Counted from the stretch's first letter, positions 50,604 to 60,462 are shown. The stretch is 64,000 nt of DNA from Larsenimonas rhizosphaerae (GCF_023700005.1 NZ_JAMLJK010000001.1:893366-957365); one strand, 5' to 3'. Made by a program: numbers and translations. Notes: a model not told the origin generated them from the sequence alone.

Positions 50604-52463
50604 CTACTCGGGACCGTCATCCAGGTTCCCCTGGTGGTCAGTGTCCAGAAAGCCGCCGGACTGGCGACGCCATAGCCGGGCATACAAACCGTCCTTCGCC
50701 AGCAGTTGCTGGTGAGAGCCCTGCTCGACAATATGGCCCCCTTCCATGACGACCAGCCGGTCCATCGCTGCGATGGTAGAGAGTCGGTGGGCAATGGCAA
50801 TGACCGTCTTGCCTTCCATCAGATGATCCAGATTGTCCTGAATGGCGGCTTCAACGTCGGAGTCCAGTGCCGAGGTGGCTTCGTCCAGGATCAGGATCGG
50901 AGCATTCTTCAGGATGACGCGGGCGATGGCCAGGCGCTGGCGCTGGCCGCCGGACAGTTTCACCCCGCGCTCTCCGACATGGGCATCCATGCCTTCCCGG
51001 CCTTCGCTGTCCTTGAGTCCCGCGATGAAGTCTGCCACGTGGGCTTCGCCGGCGGCCTGCCACAGTTCCTGTTCACTGGCATCGGGACGACCATACGCCA
51101 GGTTGTCTCGAATCGAGCGGTGCAGCAGTGCCGTGTCCTGAGTCACCATGCCGATTCTGGCCCGCAGGCTTTCCTGGTTCACGGCGGCCACGTTCTGGCC
51201 ATCAATGCGAATGCTGCCGCCTTCGACATCATAAAAACGCAGCAGAAGGTTCACGAGGGTCGACTTGCCGGCTCCGGATGGGCCGATCAGACCGATCCTT
51301 TCACCCGGGGCGATGGTCAGGGAAAGGTCATCGATGACGCCGTTGCCCTTGCCATAGTGAAACTGCAGATGGTCAAACACGATTTCACCCCGGGTGAGGG
51401 AGAGCGGCGGGGCGTCCTGACTGTCTTCCACCTCGTGAGGCCGGGACAGCATGGTCATGCCGTCCTGAACGGTACCGATATTTTCAAACAGGCTGGAAAC
51501 TTCCCACATGATCCATTGCGACATGCCCCACAGCCGCATTACCAGTCCCAGTGCCACGGCAATGGCTCCCACGGTAATCGCCTCCTGAAGCCACAGCCGG
51601 ATGGCCAGCGCCCCGATGGCAAACAGCAGCAGGGCATTCAGGACATACAGCAGGCCGTACAGCCCGGTCACCAGCCGCATTTGCCGATGCACGGTGGTCA
51701 TGAAGGCACTCATTCCCTCACGGGCAAAGTCGGCTTCACGGCGTGCATGGGAAAACAGCTTGAGGGTCTGAATGTTGCTGTAGCTGTCGACGATACGGCC
51801 GGTCATCTGTGAACGTGCATCGGCCTGCGATTCCGAAACACGGCTCATGATCGGTACAAAGATGCGCAGCAGGATGACGTAGCCGACCAGCCAGATCAGC
51901 AGGGGAACAGCCAGCCGCCAGTCGGCGCTGGCCACCAGCACCAGGGTGCCAATGAAATAGACGACCACGTAGTTGAGCACATCAAACAGCTTGATGACGC
52001 ACTCGCGTACGGCGAGTGCTGTCTGCATGACGCGGGTCGCGATGCGTCCGGCAAATTCATCCTGATAAAACGGCATGGCCTGTCTGAGCAGGTAGCGATG
52101 CGCCAGCCAGCGAATACGCATGGGAAAGTTGCCCATCAATGTCTGATGGTTGAACAGGGAGTGCAAAACGACCAGCGCCGGCAGCACGATCAGTATCAGC
52201 GCTCCCATACCGGCCAGTGCCCAGCCCTGATCGGCCAGGAAGGTCTGACGGTCCTGAGTGCTGAGCCAGTCGACGATCTGTCCGACAAAACTGAACAGCC
52301 AGACCTCGATGGCGGCAATGGCCACCATCAATACGGTAGCGACGGCCAGATACGGCCAGGCTCCTTTGGTGTAGTGCAGGCAAAAGGCCAGCAGGCTGGC
52401 CGGCGGGCGCCGAGGCTCGTCGGGCGGGAAGGGATCAAGGCGTTGTTCAAACCAGCGAAACAT
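50604..52463 (-). CDS. ABC transporter, fused permease/ATPase
   Basis: This is a 619-residue ABC exporter half-transporter. It has six predicted membrane helices to about residue 330, then the ATPase with Walker A GPSGAGKST, Q-loop, signature LSGGQRQRLAIARVI and Walker B ILILDEATSALDSD. It is of the MsbA/multidrug type; the substrate is unknown and it probably works as a homodimer. AAAGGA is 5 bases upstream of ATG 52463. It has no neighbouring partner gene. Confidence 0.9.
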   Translation of the reverse strand: MFRWFEQRLDPFPPDEPRRPPASLLAFCLHYTKGAWPYLAVATVLMVAIAAIEVWLFSFVGQIVDWLSTQDRQTFLADQGWALAGMGALILIVLPALVVLHSLFNHQTLMGNFPMRIRWLAHRYLLRQAMPFYQDEFAGRIATRVMQTALAVRECVIKLFDVLNYVVVYFIGTLVLVASADWRLAVPLLIWLVGYVILLRIFVPIMSRVSESQADARSQMTGRIVDSYSNIQTLKLFSHARREADFAREGMSAFMTTVHRQMRLVTGLYGLLYVLNALLLFAIGALAIRLWLQEAITVGAIAVALGLVMRLWGMSQWIMWEVSSLFENIGTVQDGMTMLSRPHEVEDSQDAPPLSLTRGEIVFDHLQFHYGKGNGVIDDLSLTIAPGERIGLIGPSGAGKSTLVNLLLRFYDVEGGSIRIDGQNVAAVNQESLRARIGMVTQDTALLHRSIRDNLAYGRPDASEQELWQAAGEAHVADFIAGLKDSEGREGMDAHVGERGVKLSGGQRQRLAIARVILKNAPILILDEATSALDSDVEAAIQDNLDHLMEGKTVIAIAHRLSTIAAMDRLVVMEGGHIVEQGSHQQLLAKDGLYARLWRRQSGGFLDTDHQGNLDDGPE

Positions 52464-52867
52464 GGGAATCCTTTCAGCGGCCGGTGACGGCGTTGCATGG
52501 GTGAATGACAGGGCCTGCATCATGGCAGCCCGTTGGTGTCTGGCGAGTGTGGCGGCCCCCTGCGCAGGGGGAGGCCAGGGCAGGCCTCTTGTACATCCCG
52601 TACATGACGACCTCGAGCGTGCGCCTGACGTTGCAGACAGGCAGGTACCCGGTCAGTCCGTTCAATCAATCATTGGCTACTTCAAGGGCGGGGACCGGTT
52701 TTAAGTGGATGGCATCAGGCAGGTGATTTCGCCAGACCACCGGAACGCGTCGAGGTGTTCACAGGACGTTGAATGTCGGACTGGCGACATGTCCTGAACC
52801 ATTCTAGCTTTGGACACGATACCCTGCCTGTTAGCAGGCATGAAATTACTCCGCTAAAGAGGGCGCC
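52464..52867. other. Divergent intergenic region (ABC / yghU)
   Basis: This 404-base region holds the two promoters. Visible structure is a perfect palindrome CCCCCTGCGCAGGGGG (52556-52571) and a small hairpin GCCTG/CAGGC shortly before yghU. No gene is supported. Confidence 0.5.
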
Positions 52868-53728
52868 ATGAGCGACGATTATACACCGCCAAAAGTCTGG
52901 ACCTGGGAAAAGCAAAGTGGCGGCAAGTTTGCCGGTACCAATCGGCCTGTTGCCGGGCCCACGCATGACCGGGAGCTACCGGTCGGTCGGCACCCGTTTC
53001 AGTTGTACTCGCTGGCCACCCCCAACGGCGTCAAGGCCGGCGTAATGTTCGAGGAGCTGCTGGCACTGGGCTATGAAGGCGCGCAATACGATGCCTGGCT
53101 GGTCGACATTGGTGAGGGAGATCAGTTCGGCAGCGGGTTTGTGGACATCAATCCCAACTCCAAGATCCCGGCGCTTATGGATCACAGTGGTGAGGCGCCG
53201 GTCCGGATCTTCGAGTCCGGTTCAATCCTTCTTTATCTGGCTGAAAAGTTCGACGAGTTCCTGCCCGGAGATATTCAGCACCGCACCGAAACCATGAACT
53301 GGCTCTTCTGGCAGATGGGCAGTGCGCCCTATCTGGGCGGTGGATTTGGCCACTTCTATAACTACGCGCCGGTCAAGATCGAGTACGCGATTGATCGCTT
53401 TACGATGGAAACCAAGCGTCAGCTGGATGTACTGAACCGTCGTCTGGCCGAGCACCGTTATCTGGCTGGTGACATGTATACCATCGCCGATATCGCCGTC
53501 TGGGCCTGGTATGGTCAGCTGGCGCTGGGTCGGCTCTATGATGCGGCCGAATTCCTGCAGGTGCAGGACTATGAACACGTACAGCGCTGGGCCCGTGAGA
53601 TTGATGAACGTCCAGCCGTCCAGCGCGGTCGCATGGTCAACCGAACCTTCGGCGAGCTCCATACGCAGCTGCACGAGCGTCATGAGGCCAGCGACTTCGA
53701 GACTCGAACCGAAGATAAAAGGGGCTGA
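52868..53728 (+). CDS. yghU: Disulfide-bond oxidoreductase YghU (GST-like)
   Basis: This 286-residue protein matches YghU. The N-terminal extension WTWEKQSGGKFAGTNRPVAG is followed by the thioredoxin-like domain with LYSLATPNGVKAGVMFEELL (Thr/Asn at the glutathione site, no Cys) and NPNSKIPALMDHSG. A GST C-terminal helical domain includes YTIADIAVWAWYG. YghU binds two glutathiones and reduces disulfides and peroxides. GAGGGC precedes the ATG. A terminator follows. Confidence 0.93.
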   Translation: MSDDYTPPKVWTWEKQSGGKFAGTNRPVAGPTHDRELPVGRHPFQLYSLATPNGVKAGVMFEELLALGYEGAQYDAWLVDIGEGDQFGSGFVDINPNSKIPALMDHSGEAPVRIFESGSILLYLAEKFDEFLPGDIQHRTETMNWLFWQMGSAPYLGGGFGHFYNYAPVKIEYAIDRFTMETKRQLDVLNRRLAEHRYLAGDMYTIADIAVWAWYGQLALGRLYDAAEFLQVQDYEHVQRWAREIDERPAVQRGRMVNRTFGELHTQLHERHEASDFETRTEDKRG

Positions 53729-53746
53729 TACTCCGCAGCGTTCAAG

Positions 53747-53773
53747 CGCCCGGCCAGTGAGCCGGGCGTTTTT
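53747..53773 (+). terminator. Terminator after yghU
   Basis: CGCCCGGC / GCCGGGCG with a CAGTGA loop and TTTTT tail, 19 bases past the stop. Confidence 0.9.
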
Positions 53774-53838
53774 CGTCTCACCGCCGGGGTGCCGTTATAC
53801 TGACAGCCCTTTTCTACTGGCCAGAGGACGGCACCACC

Positions 53839-55011
53839 GTGACACAGACGCAACACGCTTCACGCCATTTGATCATCGGGGGCGGCAGCATGGGACTGGC
53901 CGCTGCCGATGCCCTTGTGCGGGCAGGTGCCGAATCGATCCAGGTTCTGGACGCGCACTGCCCGCCGCATTCCCACGGCGCCCATCACGGAGAGACTCGG
54001 CTGATTCGACTGGCTTACGGCGAGGGCAGTGGATACGTCGGACTGGCCGAGCAGGCCTGGGCCGGGTGGCAACAGCTGGAGCAGGAGACGGGGGCGTCGT
54101 TGTTGTTGCCCTGTGGCGTCATCAACATGGGGCCGTCTGATGTACCCTTCATTCAACAGGTTCAGGCCAGCGCCCGTGAGTACGGACTTCCTCTGACCGT
54201 CCTGGCCGGGGACACGGCCCGCCGTCGGTTCCCGGGCTGGCAGATAAATACTGACTGGACGGCCGCCGTGGAACACCGGGCCGGCGTGCTGTGGGTCGAG
54301 CGCATCGTGGCGGCCTGGCGCGCCCGCATCGAGCGTGCCCGTCACGTCACGTTGACGACGAATGCTTCCGTGATCGCTCTGGAGCCCCTGCAGGGTGGGG
54401 GAGCTACTGCGGTATGCGCCGATGGCCGCCGTTTTACGGCGGAACGAGTGCTTCTGGCGGCCGGTCAGCATATCGAGCCGCTGCTGACGCCATTAGGCAT
54501 TCATGTTCCCCTGACCCGTGTACGCAAGACGTTTGCCTGGTTTGACGCTGATGCCCGGTATCAGCCGGACTGCTTTCCGGGTTTCAGTCTGACCGACCCG
54601 GAGCGTGGTATTTATTATGGCTTTCCGGATCTGAACGGTGCCGGCTTCAAGATGGGCCGTCACGATCAGGGGCAGACGGTTCAACCCGGGGTGCCTCTGG
54701 CCCCGTTCGGTGGCCATGACGAGGATATGGCCGAGCTTCAGCAGGTGATCGATCGTTATCTGCCTGGTGTTGGTGCGCTGCGCCATGGCGCGGTCTGTCA
54801 GTACATCCGTACGCCGGATGAGCATTTTCTGATTGACGAGGTGATGCCGGGGCTGGTGATGGCCGGCGGGTTTTCAGGCCATGGTTTCAAGTTTGCCTGC
54901 GCGTTGGGAGATACACTGGCGGACTGGCTGCACACGGGAACGCGGGCCGGATCACTTGCCGGGTTTACGCTGAGCCGTGCGGCGTGCCAGCCGAGGGCAG
55001 GGAGGGAATAA
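53839..55011 (+). CDS. solA: N-methyl-L-tryptophan oxidase/sarcosine oxidase-like
   Basis: This is a 390-residue flavoprotein of the monomeric sarcosine oxidase family. It has the FAD dinucleotide motif LIIGGGSMGLAAADAL (residues 10-25), then THGETRLIR-like HHGETRLIRLAYGEG and late GFSGHGFKFACALGD. A conserved Cys for covalent FAD is expected near the C-terminal third (GAVCQYIRTPD). It oxidises N-methyl amino acids to the amine, formaldehyde and peroxide. The start is GTG 53839. It lies 33 bases before the symporter gene, which may import the substrate. Confidence 0.88.
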   Translation: MTQTQHASRHLIIGGGSMGLAAADALVRAGAESIQVLDAHCPPHSHGAHHGETRLIRLAYGEGSGYVGLAEQAWAGWQQLEQETGASLLLPCGVINMGPSDVPFIQQVQASAREYGLPLTVLAGDTARRRFPGWQINTDWTAAVEHRAGVLWVERIVAAWRARIERARHVTLTTNASVIALEPLQGGGATAVCADGRRFTAERVLLAAGQHIEPLLTPLGIHVPLTRVRKTFAWFDADARYQPDCFPGFSLTDPERGIYYGFPDLNGAGFKMGRHDQGQTVQPGVPLAPFGGHDEDMAELQQVIDRYLPGVGALRHGAVCQYIRTPDEHFLIDEVMPGLVMAGGFSGHGFKFACALGDTLADWLHTGTRAGSLAGFTLSRAACQPRAGRE

Positions 55012-55044
55012 CATGGATTTTCCGGTCGTTAACAGGATGCAGAC

Positions 55045-56298
55045 ATGAAGGTATTAACGAAGATGATGCGCCCTTATTTCGAGGCATCATTGATTCTGCG
55101 AGTAACGCTCGCGCTGGTACTGGGCCTGGCGGTCGGGTTTCTGGGCGGCGACACCGCTGCCGACTGGCTGGCTCCACTGGGCGATTTACTGCTGCGGTTG
55201 CTGCAGTTTCTGATCGTGCCCATCGTACTGTTCACGCTGGTCAGTGGCATCAACCAGATCGAGTCGGGCCGTGCAGGGCGTATGGGCGGCAAGGTTCTGC
55301 TTTACTATGTCATCAGTACTGCCCTGGCCATGATGGTCGGGTTGGCCGTGGCTTCCGTGCTTCAGCCCGGTGAGGGCATGGTGTTGGGTGATGGTGCTCA
55401 GGTCTCGGTGCCGGATAATCCCGGATTTTTCCATGTGTTGCTGTCGATTGTGCCTGCCAATATTGTCGAGGCGATAGCCGGGCCGAACCTGCTGGGTATC
55501 ATCTTTACCGCAGTGGTCTTCGGGCTGGCGCTGCTTGAGCTACGCCGCAGCGAGACCCATGGCGCGCTGGCAGAGCGGCTTTATCAGGGTGTCGAAGGGC
55601 TGAATGTACTGACCCTCAAGGTGATGGATGGGGTGCTGCATTATGTACCCATTGGCGTGTTTGCCATTGTCGCTGAAACCGTGGGAAAGCAGGGCGTATC
55701 CACGCTGTTGTCGCTGGGGGACATGATTCTGGTGCTTTACGTGGCGCTGGCTCTGCAACTGGTGGTCTACGGGATATTGATGGCTGGATTTGGAGTGCGC
55801 GTCGGTGCTTTCTTCAAAGCAGCTCGAACGCCCATGGCGACTGCCTTTGCCACGCAAAGCAGTTCCGGTACGTTGCCTCTGACGCTTGATGCGGCACGTC
55901 GGCTTTCGCTGCCACAAGGCCTTTACGGGTTCAGCCTGCCTCTGGGGGCTACCATCAACATGGATGGCGCAGCCATTCGCATTGCCGTGTCGGCCGTTTT
56001 TGCAGCCAATGTCATGGGGGTGCCGCTGAGCTTGTCCCAGATGGTTGATATTGTCCTGCTGGGTACGCTGATTTCCGTTGGCACGGCAGGGGTGCCGGGT
56101 GCCGGCATCGTCATGATTGCCACGGTCTTTACACAGGTAGGTCTGCCGATCGAAACCGTCGCCCTGCTGACGTCCATCGACGCGCTGGTGGGAATGGGCT
56201 GCACGGCCATCAACGTCACAGGTGATCTGGCGGGGACCGCACTGATTGCCACGACCGAGCACGAGAACGACGATACCGAGGTAACTGCCGCCTCCTGA
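55045..56298 (+). CDS. Dicarboxylate/amino acid:cation symporter (DAACS)
   Basis: This 417-residue protein of the GltP/DctA family has about eight membrane helices and two re-entrant loops. The family signatures are a serine-rich hairpin FATQSSSGTLPLTLDAARR and the GATINMDGAAIRIAVSAVF motif with NMDG, and a late PGAGIVMIATVFTQVGLP. It imports an acidic or dicarboxylic solute with Na+ or H+. Co-transcription with the solA-like gene is likely given the 33-base gap and the shared terminator. Confidence 0.9.
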   Translation: MKVLTKMMRPYFEASLILRVTLALVLGLAVGFLGGDTAADWLAPLGDLLLRLLQFLIVPIVLFTLVSGINQIESGRAGRMGGKVLLYYVISTALAMMVGLAVASVLQPGEGMVLGDGAQVSVPDNPGFFHVLLSIVPANIVEAIAGPNLLGIIFTAVVFGLALLELRRSETHGALAERLYQGVEGLNVLTLKVMDGVLHYVPIGVFAIVAETVGKQGVSTLLSLGDMILVLYVALALQLVVYGILMAGFGVRVGAFFKAARTPMATAFATQSSSGTLPLTLDAARRLSLPQGLYGFSLPLGATINMDGAAIRIAVSAVFAANVMGVPLSLSQMVDIVLLGTLISVGTAGVPGAGIVMIATVFTQVGLPIETVALLTSIDALVGMGCTAINVTGDLAGTALIATTEHENDDTEVTAAS

Positions 56299-56324
56299 AT
56301 GCTCGACATCTGATGGTTCCTGAC

Positions 56325-56348
56325 AAAGCCCACACTCGGTGGGCTTTT
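56325..56348 (+). terminator. Terminator of the solA-symporter operon
   Basis: AAAGCCCAC / GTGGGCTTTT with a 5-base loop, 27 bases past the stop. Confidence 0.9.
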
Positions 56349-56515
56349 CAGTACTCATCCTGCTTTACCTGCTGCTTCAATCGTCAGACTTGCCGGTGTT
56401 TTGGCGTTCTTCTTCTTGTATCAGCCTGTATTGCGCTCACCTAGCATGGAACAACTTCGCTCAGTCACTTGATGATTCTGGTAACGGGTGTCTCAGTTCG
56501 TAAAAAGGAACCTGC

Positions 56516-57151
56516 ATGGCAAATTTAACGATTGATGAGCTCAAGGTCAGGCTTGAACCGATGGGATTTACCATCGTTAAGCTGGAGAACGAAGATCGCC
56601 TTTTTGACGGCGACGATGCGCTTTTCAAGCGCCTTGCCAGTGAGTCACAGTGTTATGGCGAATACGGTGTCGGCCAGTCAACCCGCTGGATGGCAAGGCA
56701 TACCAGTGCCAGGATTGAAAGTGTTGAAAGTGACGAGCGCTGGGCGGTCTCCGTCAGAACCGATATTGGCATGCCCGAGCGAGCAACCATTCGTTACTGT
56801 GACACCGGCCCGGTGGGCGACTGGGGACGCGCCCTGTCCTACAAGCACCGTGATCGCTTTGAGGACTACATCAATGGCTGGTGGCCCGAGGGGATTTCAC
56901 CGGATCTGGTGCTGGTAGATGGTCGGTTTCGAGTAGCCTGCTTTTTGACGTCCCTGTTGAATGCCGCTCCGGGAACACGTTTACTGTTTGATGATTACTG
57001 CAATCGGCCGTATTACCACCTGGTGGAAGAATTTGTTACCCCAGCCGAAAGTTGCGGTCGCCAGATGTTGTTCGAGCGGCCGGAGGATACAGCTCTGGAT
57101 CTTGAGAAACTTGTCTGGACGCGGGATCGCTTCATGTTTGTAATGGAATAG
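56516..57151 (+). CDS. Hypothetical protein, possible methyltransferase fold
   Basis: This is a 211-residue protein without signal or membrane helices. The block ISPDLVLVDGRFRVACFLTSLLNAAPGTRLLFDDYCNRPYYHLV-like region (about 122-165) resembles small Rossmann-fold proteins annotated as class I methyltransferase-like, but the canonical glycine-rich SAM loop is not obvious. AAGGA precedes the ATG. Function is unknown. It is convergent with gpr across a perfect terminator. Confidence 0.65.
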   Translation: MANLTIDELKVRLEPMGFTIVKLENEDRLFDGDDALFKRLASESQCYGEYGVGQSTRWMARHTSARIESVESDERWAVSVRTDIGMPERATIRYCDTGPVGDWGRALSYKHRDRFEDYINGWWPEGISPDLVLVDGRFRVACFLTSLLNAAPGTRLLFDDYCNRPYYHLVEEFVTPAESCGRQMLFERPEDTALDLEKLVWTRDRFMFVME

Positions 57152-57190
57152 GCAGCGCATCGTTCAGGATGTGATGGCAGTGACGCTCGT

Positions 57191-57224
57191 ATACAACAAC
57201 GGCCCTCTGGGGCCGTTGTTGTAT
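57191..57224. terminator. Perfect bidirectional terminator
   Basis: The 15-bp arms ATACAACAACGGCCC / GGGCCGTTGTTGTAT have a TCTG loop and lie between convergent genes. Confidence 0.88.
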
Positions 57225-57239
57225 CTATCACCATGCCGC

Positions 57240-58268
57240 TCAGACGTCGGAGGAGGGCTTCCACAGGTTGATGTCGGCATCCACGGCGTAGCGGTCAATT
57301 TCGGCCAGCTCGTCTTCAGTGAATGACAGGTTGTCGATGGCGGCTGCGCTGTCGCGGACCTGGTCGGCACTTGATGCACCAATCAGTGCGGTAGTGATGC
57401 CTTCATTTCTGAGTACCCAGGCAATGGCCATCTGCGCCAGGCTCTGGCCCCGACGTGCGGCAATATCATTGAGCCGGTTCAGGTGCTCGATGGTTCGCTC
57501 GTCAAGCATATCCCTCGACAGCGACTTGCCTTCCGTCACTCTGGAGCCTTCCGGGATTCCCTGCAGATACTTGTCGGTCAGCATGCCCTGGGCCAGCGCC
57601 GTAAAGGCGATGGAGCCGATACCCAGCTCGTGCAGGGTGTCTTTCAGGCCATCCTGCTCGATCCAGCGATTGATCATGTTGTAGCTGGGCTGATGGATCA
57701 GACAGGGCGTGCCCAGTTCCTTCAGAATGGCTGCCGCTTCCCGTGTGCGTTCGGTACCGTAGGAAGAGATCCCCACGTAGAGGGCCTTGCCCTGACGCAC
57801 GAGACTATCCAGCGCCCCCATGGTTTCTTCAAGCGGCGTTTCCGGATCAACACGGTGGGAGTAGAAGATGTCGACGTAATCGACGCCAAGGCGTTTGAGC
57901 GACTGATCACAGGACGCCATCAGGTACTTGCGGCTGCCCCAGTTGCCGTACGGACCAGGCCACATGTCGTAGCCTGCCTTGGATGAGATGACCAGCTCGT
58001 CCCTGAGTCCCTTGAAATCCGTCCGCAGAATCTCGCCAAAGGCTTCCTCGGCACTGCCGGCCGGCGGTCCGTAGTTATTGGCAAGGTCAAAGTGCGTAAT
58101 GCCCAGATCAAAGGCCGTACGGCAGATCTCGCGCTTGGTGGCATGCGGCTTGTCGTGGCCGAAGTTATGCCAGAGACCAAGGGAAATGGCCGGAAGCTTC
58201 AGGCCGGATCGGCCACATCGACGATAGGGCATCCGCTCGTAGCGGTCCTCAGCTGGAAGATACGTCAT
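57240..58268 (-). CDS. gpr: L-glyceraldehyde 3-phosphate reductase (aldo-keto reductase, YghZ)
   Basis: This is a 342-residue AKR of the YghZ/Gpr branch. It has the TIM-barrel landmarks THFDLANNYGPPAGSAEEAFG (catalytic Asp and Tyr), ISSKAGYDMWPGPYGNWGSRKY and SHRVDPETPLEETM (catalytic His), and the NADP-binding end TTALIGASSADQV. E. coli Gpr reduces L-glyceraldehyde 3-phosphate and methylglyoxal. ATG 58268 gives the normal N-terminus. It is divergent from a LysR gene. Confidence 0.93.
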   Translation of the reverse strand: MTYLPAEDRYERMPYRRCGRSGLKLPAISLGLWHNFGHDKPHATKREICRTAFDLGITHFDLANNYGPPAGSAEEAFGEILRTDFKGLRDELVISSKAGYDMWPGPYGNWGSRKYLMASCDQSLKRLGVDYVDIFYSHRVDPETPLEETMGALDSLVRQGKALYVGISSYGTERTREAAAILKELGTPCLIHQPSYNMINRWIEQDGLKDTLHELGIGSIAFTALAQGMLTDKYLQGIPEGSRVTEGKSLSRDMLDERTIEHLNRLNDIAARRGQSLAQMAIAWVLRNEGITTALIGASSADQVRDSAAAIDNLSFTEDELAEIDRYAVDADINLWKPSSDV

Positions 58269-58467
58269 CCATGGCTCCTGGAGATAAGCGTGCGAAGAGT
58301 GCTGCGGAGGGATCATGCGGGGTAACGATAAAAGGCGGGCAGGGACAGCGTAACATCCGTATTACCACACTCGTCCTGAGCTTCTGGCCCTGCGATACGC
58401 AGTATACCTGCTTGAAGACCCTGCTATCATTGAGTTCAATTCAATGATGGGATGAGCGGTAGACACA

Positions 58468-59376
58468 ATGCCTCACAGCGGATCGCCGGACATGGGTGAC
58501 CTCAAGGCCTTTCTGGCCATTGTACGCCACGGCAACTTTACACGCGCCGGTATCGAACTGGGCGTCAGCACTTCCGCGTTGAGCCACCGATTGCGGCGGC
58601 TTGAGACGCGATTGGGGGTGCGCCTTCTGAATCGCACCAGTCGATCGGTGCTGCCTACTCAGGCAGGCCAGGCGCTGGCTTCTCGGCTCAATGAAGGATT
58701 TGACCTGATCAACAATGCACTGGGTGCACTGGATACCTGGCGCCACGATCCGGTCGGTCAGCTGCGGATCAACGTTCCCCGTGATGCAGCGCGGCTGCTG
58801 CTTGCACCCTCGACCGTTGCCTTTGTTGAGCGTTATTCACAGATCACTCTCGACATATGTGTTGATGATCGCCCGGTGGATATTGTCGCCGGCGGGTTTG
58901 ATGCCGGTATCCGCTATCTGGATCATGTCCCCGGCGACATGGTGGCGCTGCCGCTGACTGATCCGCTGGACTGGGTTGTTGTAGGGTCGCCGGAGCTTCT
59001 GGATCTGATGGGCCGACCGGCCAGCCCGGAGGATCTGCTGCGCTATCCGTGTATTCAGATGCGGCTCGGTGACAACCGGCAGATGCCCTGGGAGCTTGGT
59101 AATGATGAAGCCCTGGTGCGGCTCGACGTGACGGGCCCTGTCAGTTCCAATGACACGGAATACAGTATTGCGTCGGCTATTGAAGGGGTGGGGCTGGCGT
59201 ATTGCCTGGCGTGGCGTGTCGAGAAGGAAGTACAGAACGGCCAGCTTGAAATCGTACTGCCGGAATGGGCCTCTGTTGGTGCGCCCTTTGGCATGTACTA
59301 CCCGGGAAGGCGACAGTCCCCACCGGGGCTGCGTCAGTTGATTGATCTGTTGCGAAGTCGCTTTTTATCCCGCTAG
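58468..59376 (+). CDS. LysR-family transcriptional regulator
   Basis: This is a 302-residue LTTR. The HTH reads NFTRAGIELGVSTSALSHRLRRLE, then LLNRTSRSVLPTQAG. The effector-domain segments DIVAGGFDAGIRYLDHVPGDM and FGMYYPGRRQSPPGLRQLIDLL resemble the other SDR-linked LysR at 37370. It is divergent from gpr across 199 bases, so gpr is the likely target. A strong terminator follows. Confidence 0.9.
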   Translation: MPHSGSPDMGDLKAFLAIVRHGNFTRAGIELGVSTSALSHRLRRLETRLGVRLLNRTSRSVLPTQAGQALASRLNEGFDLINNALGALDTWRHDPVGQLRINVPRDAARLLLAPSTVAFVERYSQITLDICVDDRPVDIVAGGFDAGIRYLDHVPGDMVALPLTDPLDWVVVGSPELLDLMGRPASPEDLLRYPCIQMRLGDNRQMPWELGNDEALVRLDVTGPVSSNDTEYSIASAIEGVGLAYCLAWRVEKEVQNGQLEIVLPEWASVGAPFGMYYPGRRQSPPGLRQLIDLLRSRFLSR

Positions 59377-59410
59377 AGGGATACTGGATTGCCCTGGACT
59401 GCATGAATGT

Positions 59411-59438
59411 AAAAAGCGCCCGTCAGGGCGCTTTTTTT
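59411..59438. terminator. Terminator between LysR gene and cyo operon
   Basis: AAAAAGCGCCC / GGGCGCTTTTT with a GTCA loop and extra T residues; A- and T-runs on both sides suit both convergent units. Confidence 0.92.
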
Positions 59439-59461
59439 ATCCGTCACATTCTGAAGGTACG

Positions 59462-59827
59462 TTACGGCACCATGTCCGGCATCATGCGGTAGTAGAGATT
59501 GAAGAGAATCCACAGGGTGCCGCCCACCATGATCAACAGGATCAGGAAGGTGAACAGGATCAGCTGCAGGTCTTCCCGCGTGTTTCTGGCCAGGGTGATG
59601 TGCAGGAAAAAGCGAAAATGCACGACGACCTGAATAATGGCGCACTCCCCGATGACGATCCAGGTCGCTATCGCTGGAAGATGGGTGAAGGCCACCAGTG
59701 CGAAGGGGATCAGCGTCAATATCAGTGCCAGCACCCCGCCGATCACATAGCTTCTGAATTCCCGTCGCTGTGCCTGCGCCCGGTCCTCCGGCGATGCCTC
59801 GTTGCCTGTTGTCTGCCGTGTTGTCAT
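59462..59827 (-). CDS. cyoD: Cytochrome o ubiquinol oxidase subunit IV
   Basis: This is a 121-residue protein with three membrane helices (YVIGGVLALILTLIPFALVAF, WIVIGECAIIQVVVHFRFFLH, LFTFLILLIMVGGTLWILF), the CyoD pattern including VVHFRFFLHI. It supports assembly of the oxidase. ATG 59827 overlaps the cyoC stop by 4 bases. An upstream in-frame extension would run into cyoC and is rejected. It is slightly longer than E. coli CyoD because of a charged N-terminus. Confidence 0.93.
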   Translation of the reverse strand: MTTRQTTGNEASPEDRAQAQRREFRSYVIGGVLALILTLIPFALVAFTHLPAIATWIVIGECAIIQVVVHFRFFLHITLARNTREDLQLILFTFLILLIMVGGTLWILFNLYYRMMPDMVP

Positions 59828-60462
59828 CCGCTCAGCCCTCCGAGATACACCACTGAAAAGATGCCGATCCAGACGATATCGAGGAAGTGCCATAAAATCG
59901 CCAGGCGCATCAGGCCGGTCTTGACACTGGTATCAACCCCGTAGACAGCCATTTGCCCCAGAATGGCCAGCATCCACAGGCAGGCCGCGGTGACGTGCAG
60001 GCCGTGCAGGGGTACCAGAGAGAAAAAGGCTGATAAAAAGCCACTGCGGCTCGGCACGCCGCCCTTGCTGAACATGCTCTGAAAATCCATGAGTTCATGG
60101 GCAATGAACCCAAGCCCGAGCAGCAGGGTAATCAGCAGCCAGCCGATCAGGCGGAGTTTGCCCTGCTCGTACTTGAGCGCCAGAGACGCCATGCCGAAGG
60201 TAAAGCTGCTGGCCAGCAGCAGCATGGTTTCGATGAAAGGCCCCTTGAGTTCAAGCACATCCGATGGTCCGGGACCACCGGCGGTACCGCCCAGCATGGT
60301 GGCATAGGTGGCAAACAGCAGCCCGAACACAATAAGGTCGCTCATCATGAAGACCCAGAACCCGAAGGCCAGCTCTTCGTTGGCCGTATGGGCTTCCTTG
60401 TGAGGCTCCCCGAGGTTGAGGCCGGGATGGCGTATGTCGGACGCGGCAGTCTGACGGGTCAT
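59824..60462 (-). CDS. cyoC: Cytochrome o ubiquinol oxidase subunit III
   Basis: This 212-residue protein has five membrane helices and the subunit III pattern FGFWVFMMSDLIVFGLLFATY, FSLVPLHGLHVTAACLWML and RLAILWHFLDIVWIGIFSVVY. It overlaps cyoB and cyoD by 4 bases on each side, so the operon is translationally coupled. The N-terminal soluble leader (about 20 residues) is a little longer than in E. coli. Confidence 0.95.
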   Translation of the reverse strand: MTRQTAASDIRHPGLNLGEPHKEAHTANEELAFGFWVFMMSDLIVFGLLFATYATMLGGTAGGPGPSDVLELKGPFIETMLLLASSFTFGMASLALKYEQGKLRLIGWLLITLLLGLGFIAHELMDFQSMFSKGGVPSRSGFLSAFFSLVPLHGLHVTAACLWMLAILGQMAVYGVDTSVKTGLMRLAILWHFLDIVWIGIFSVVYLGGLSG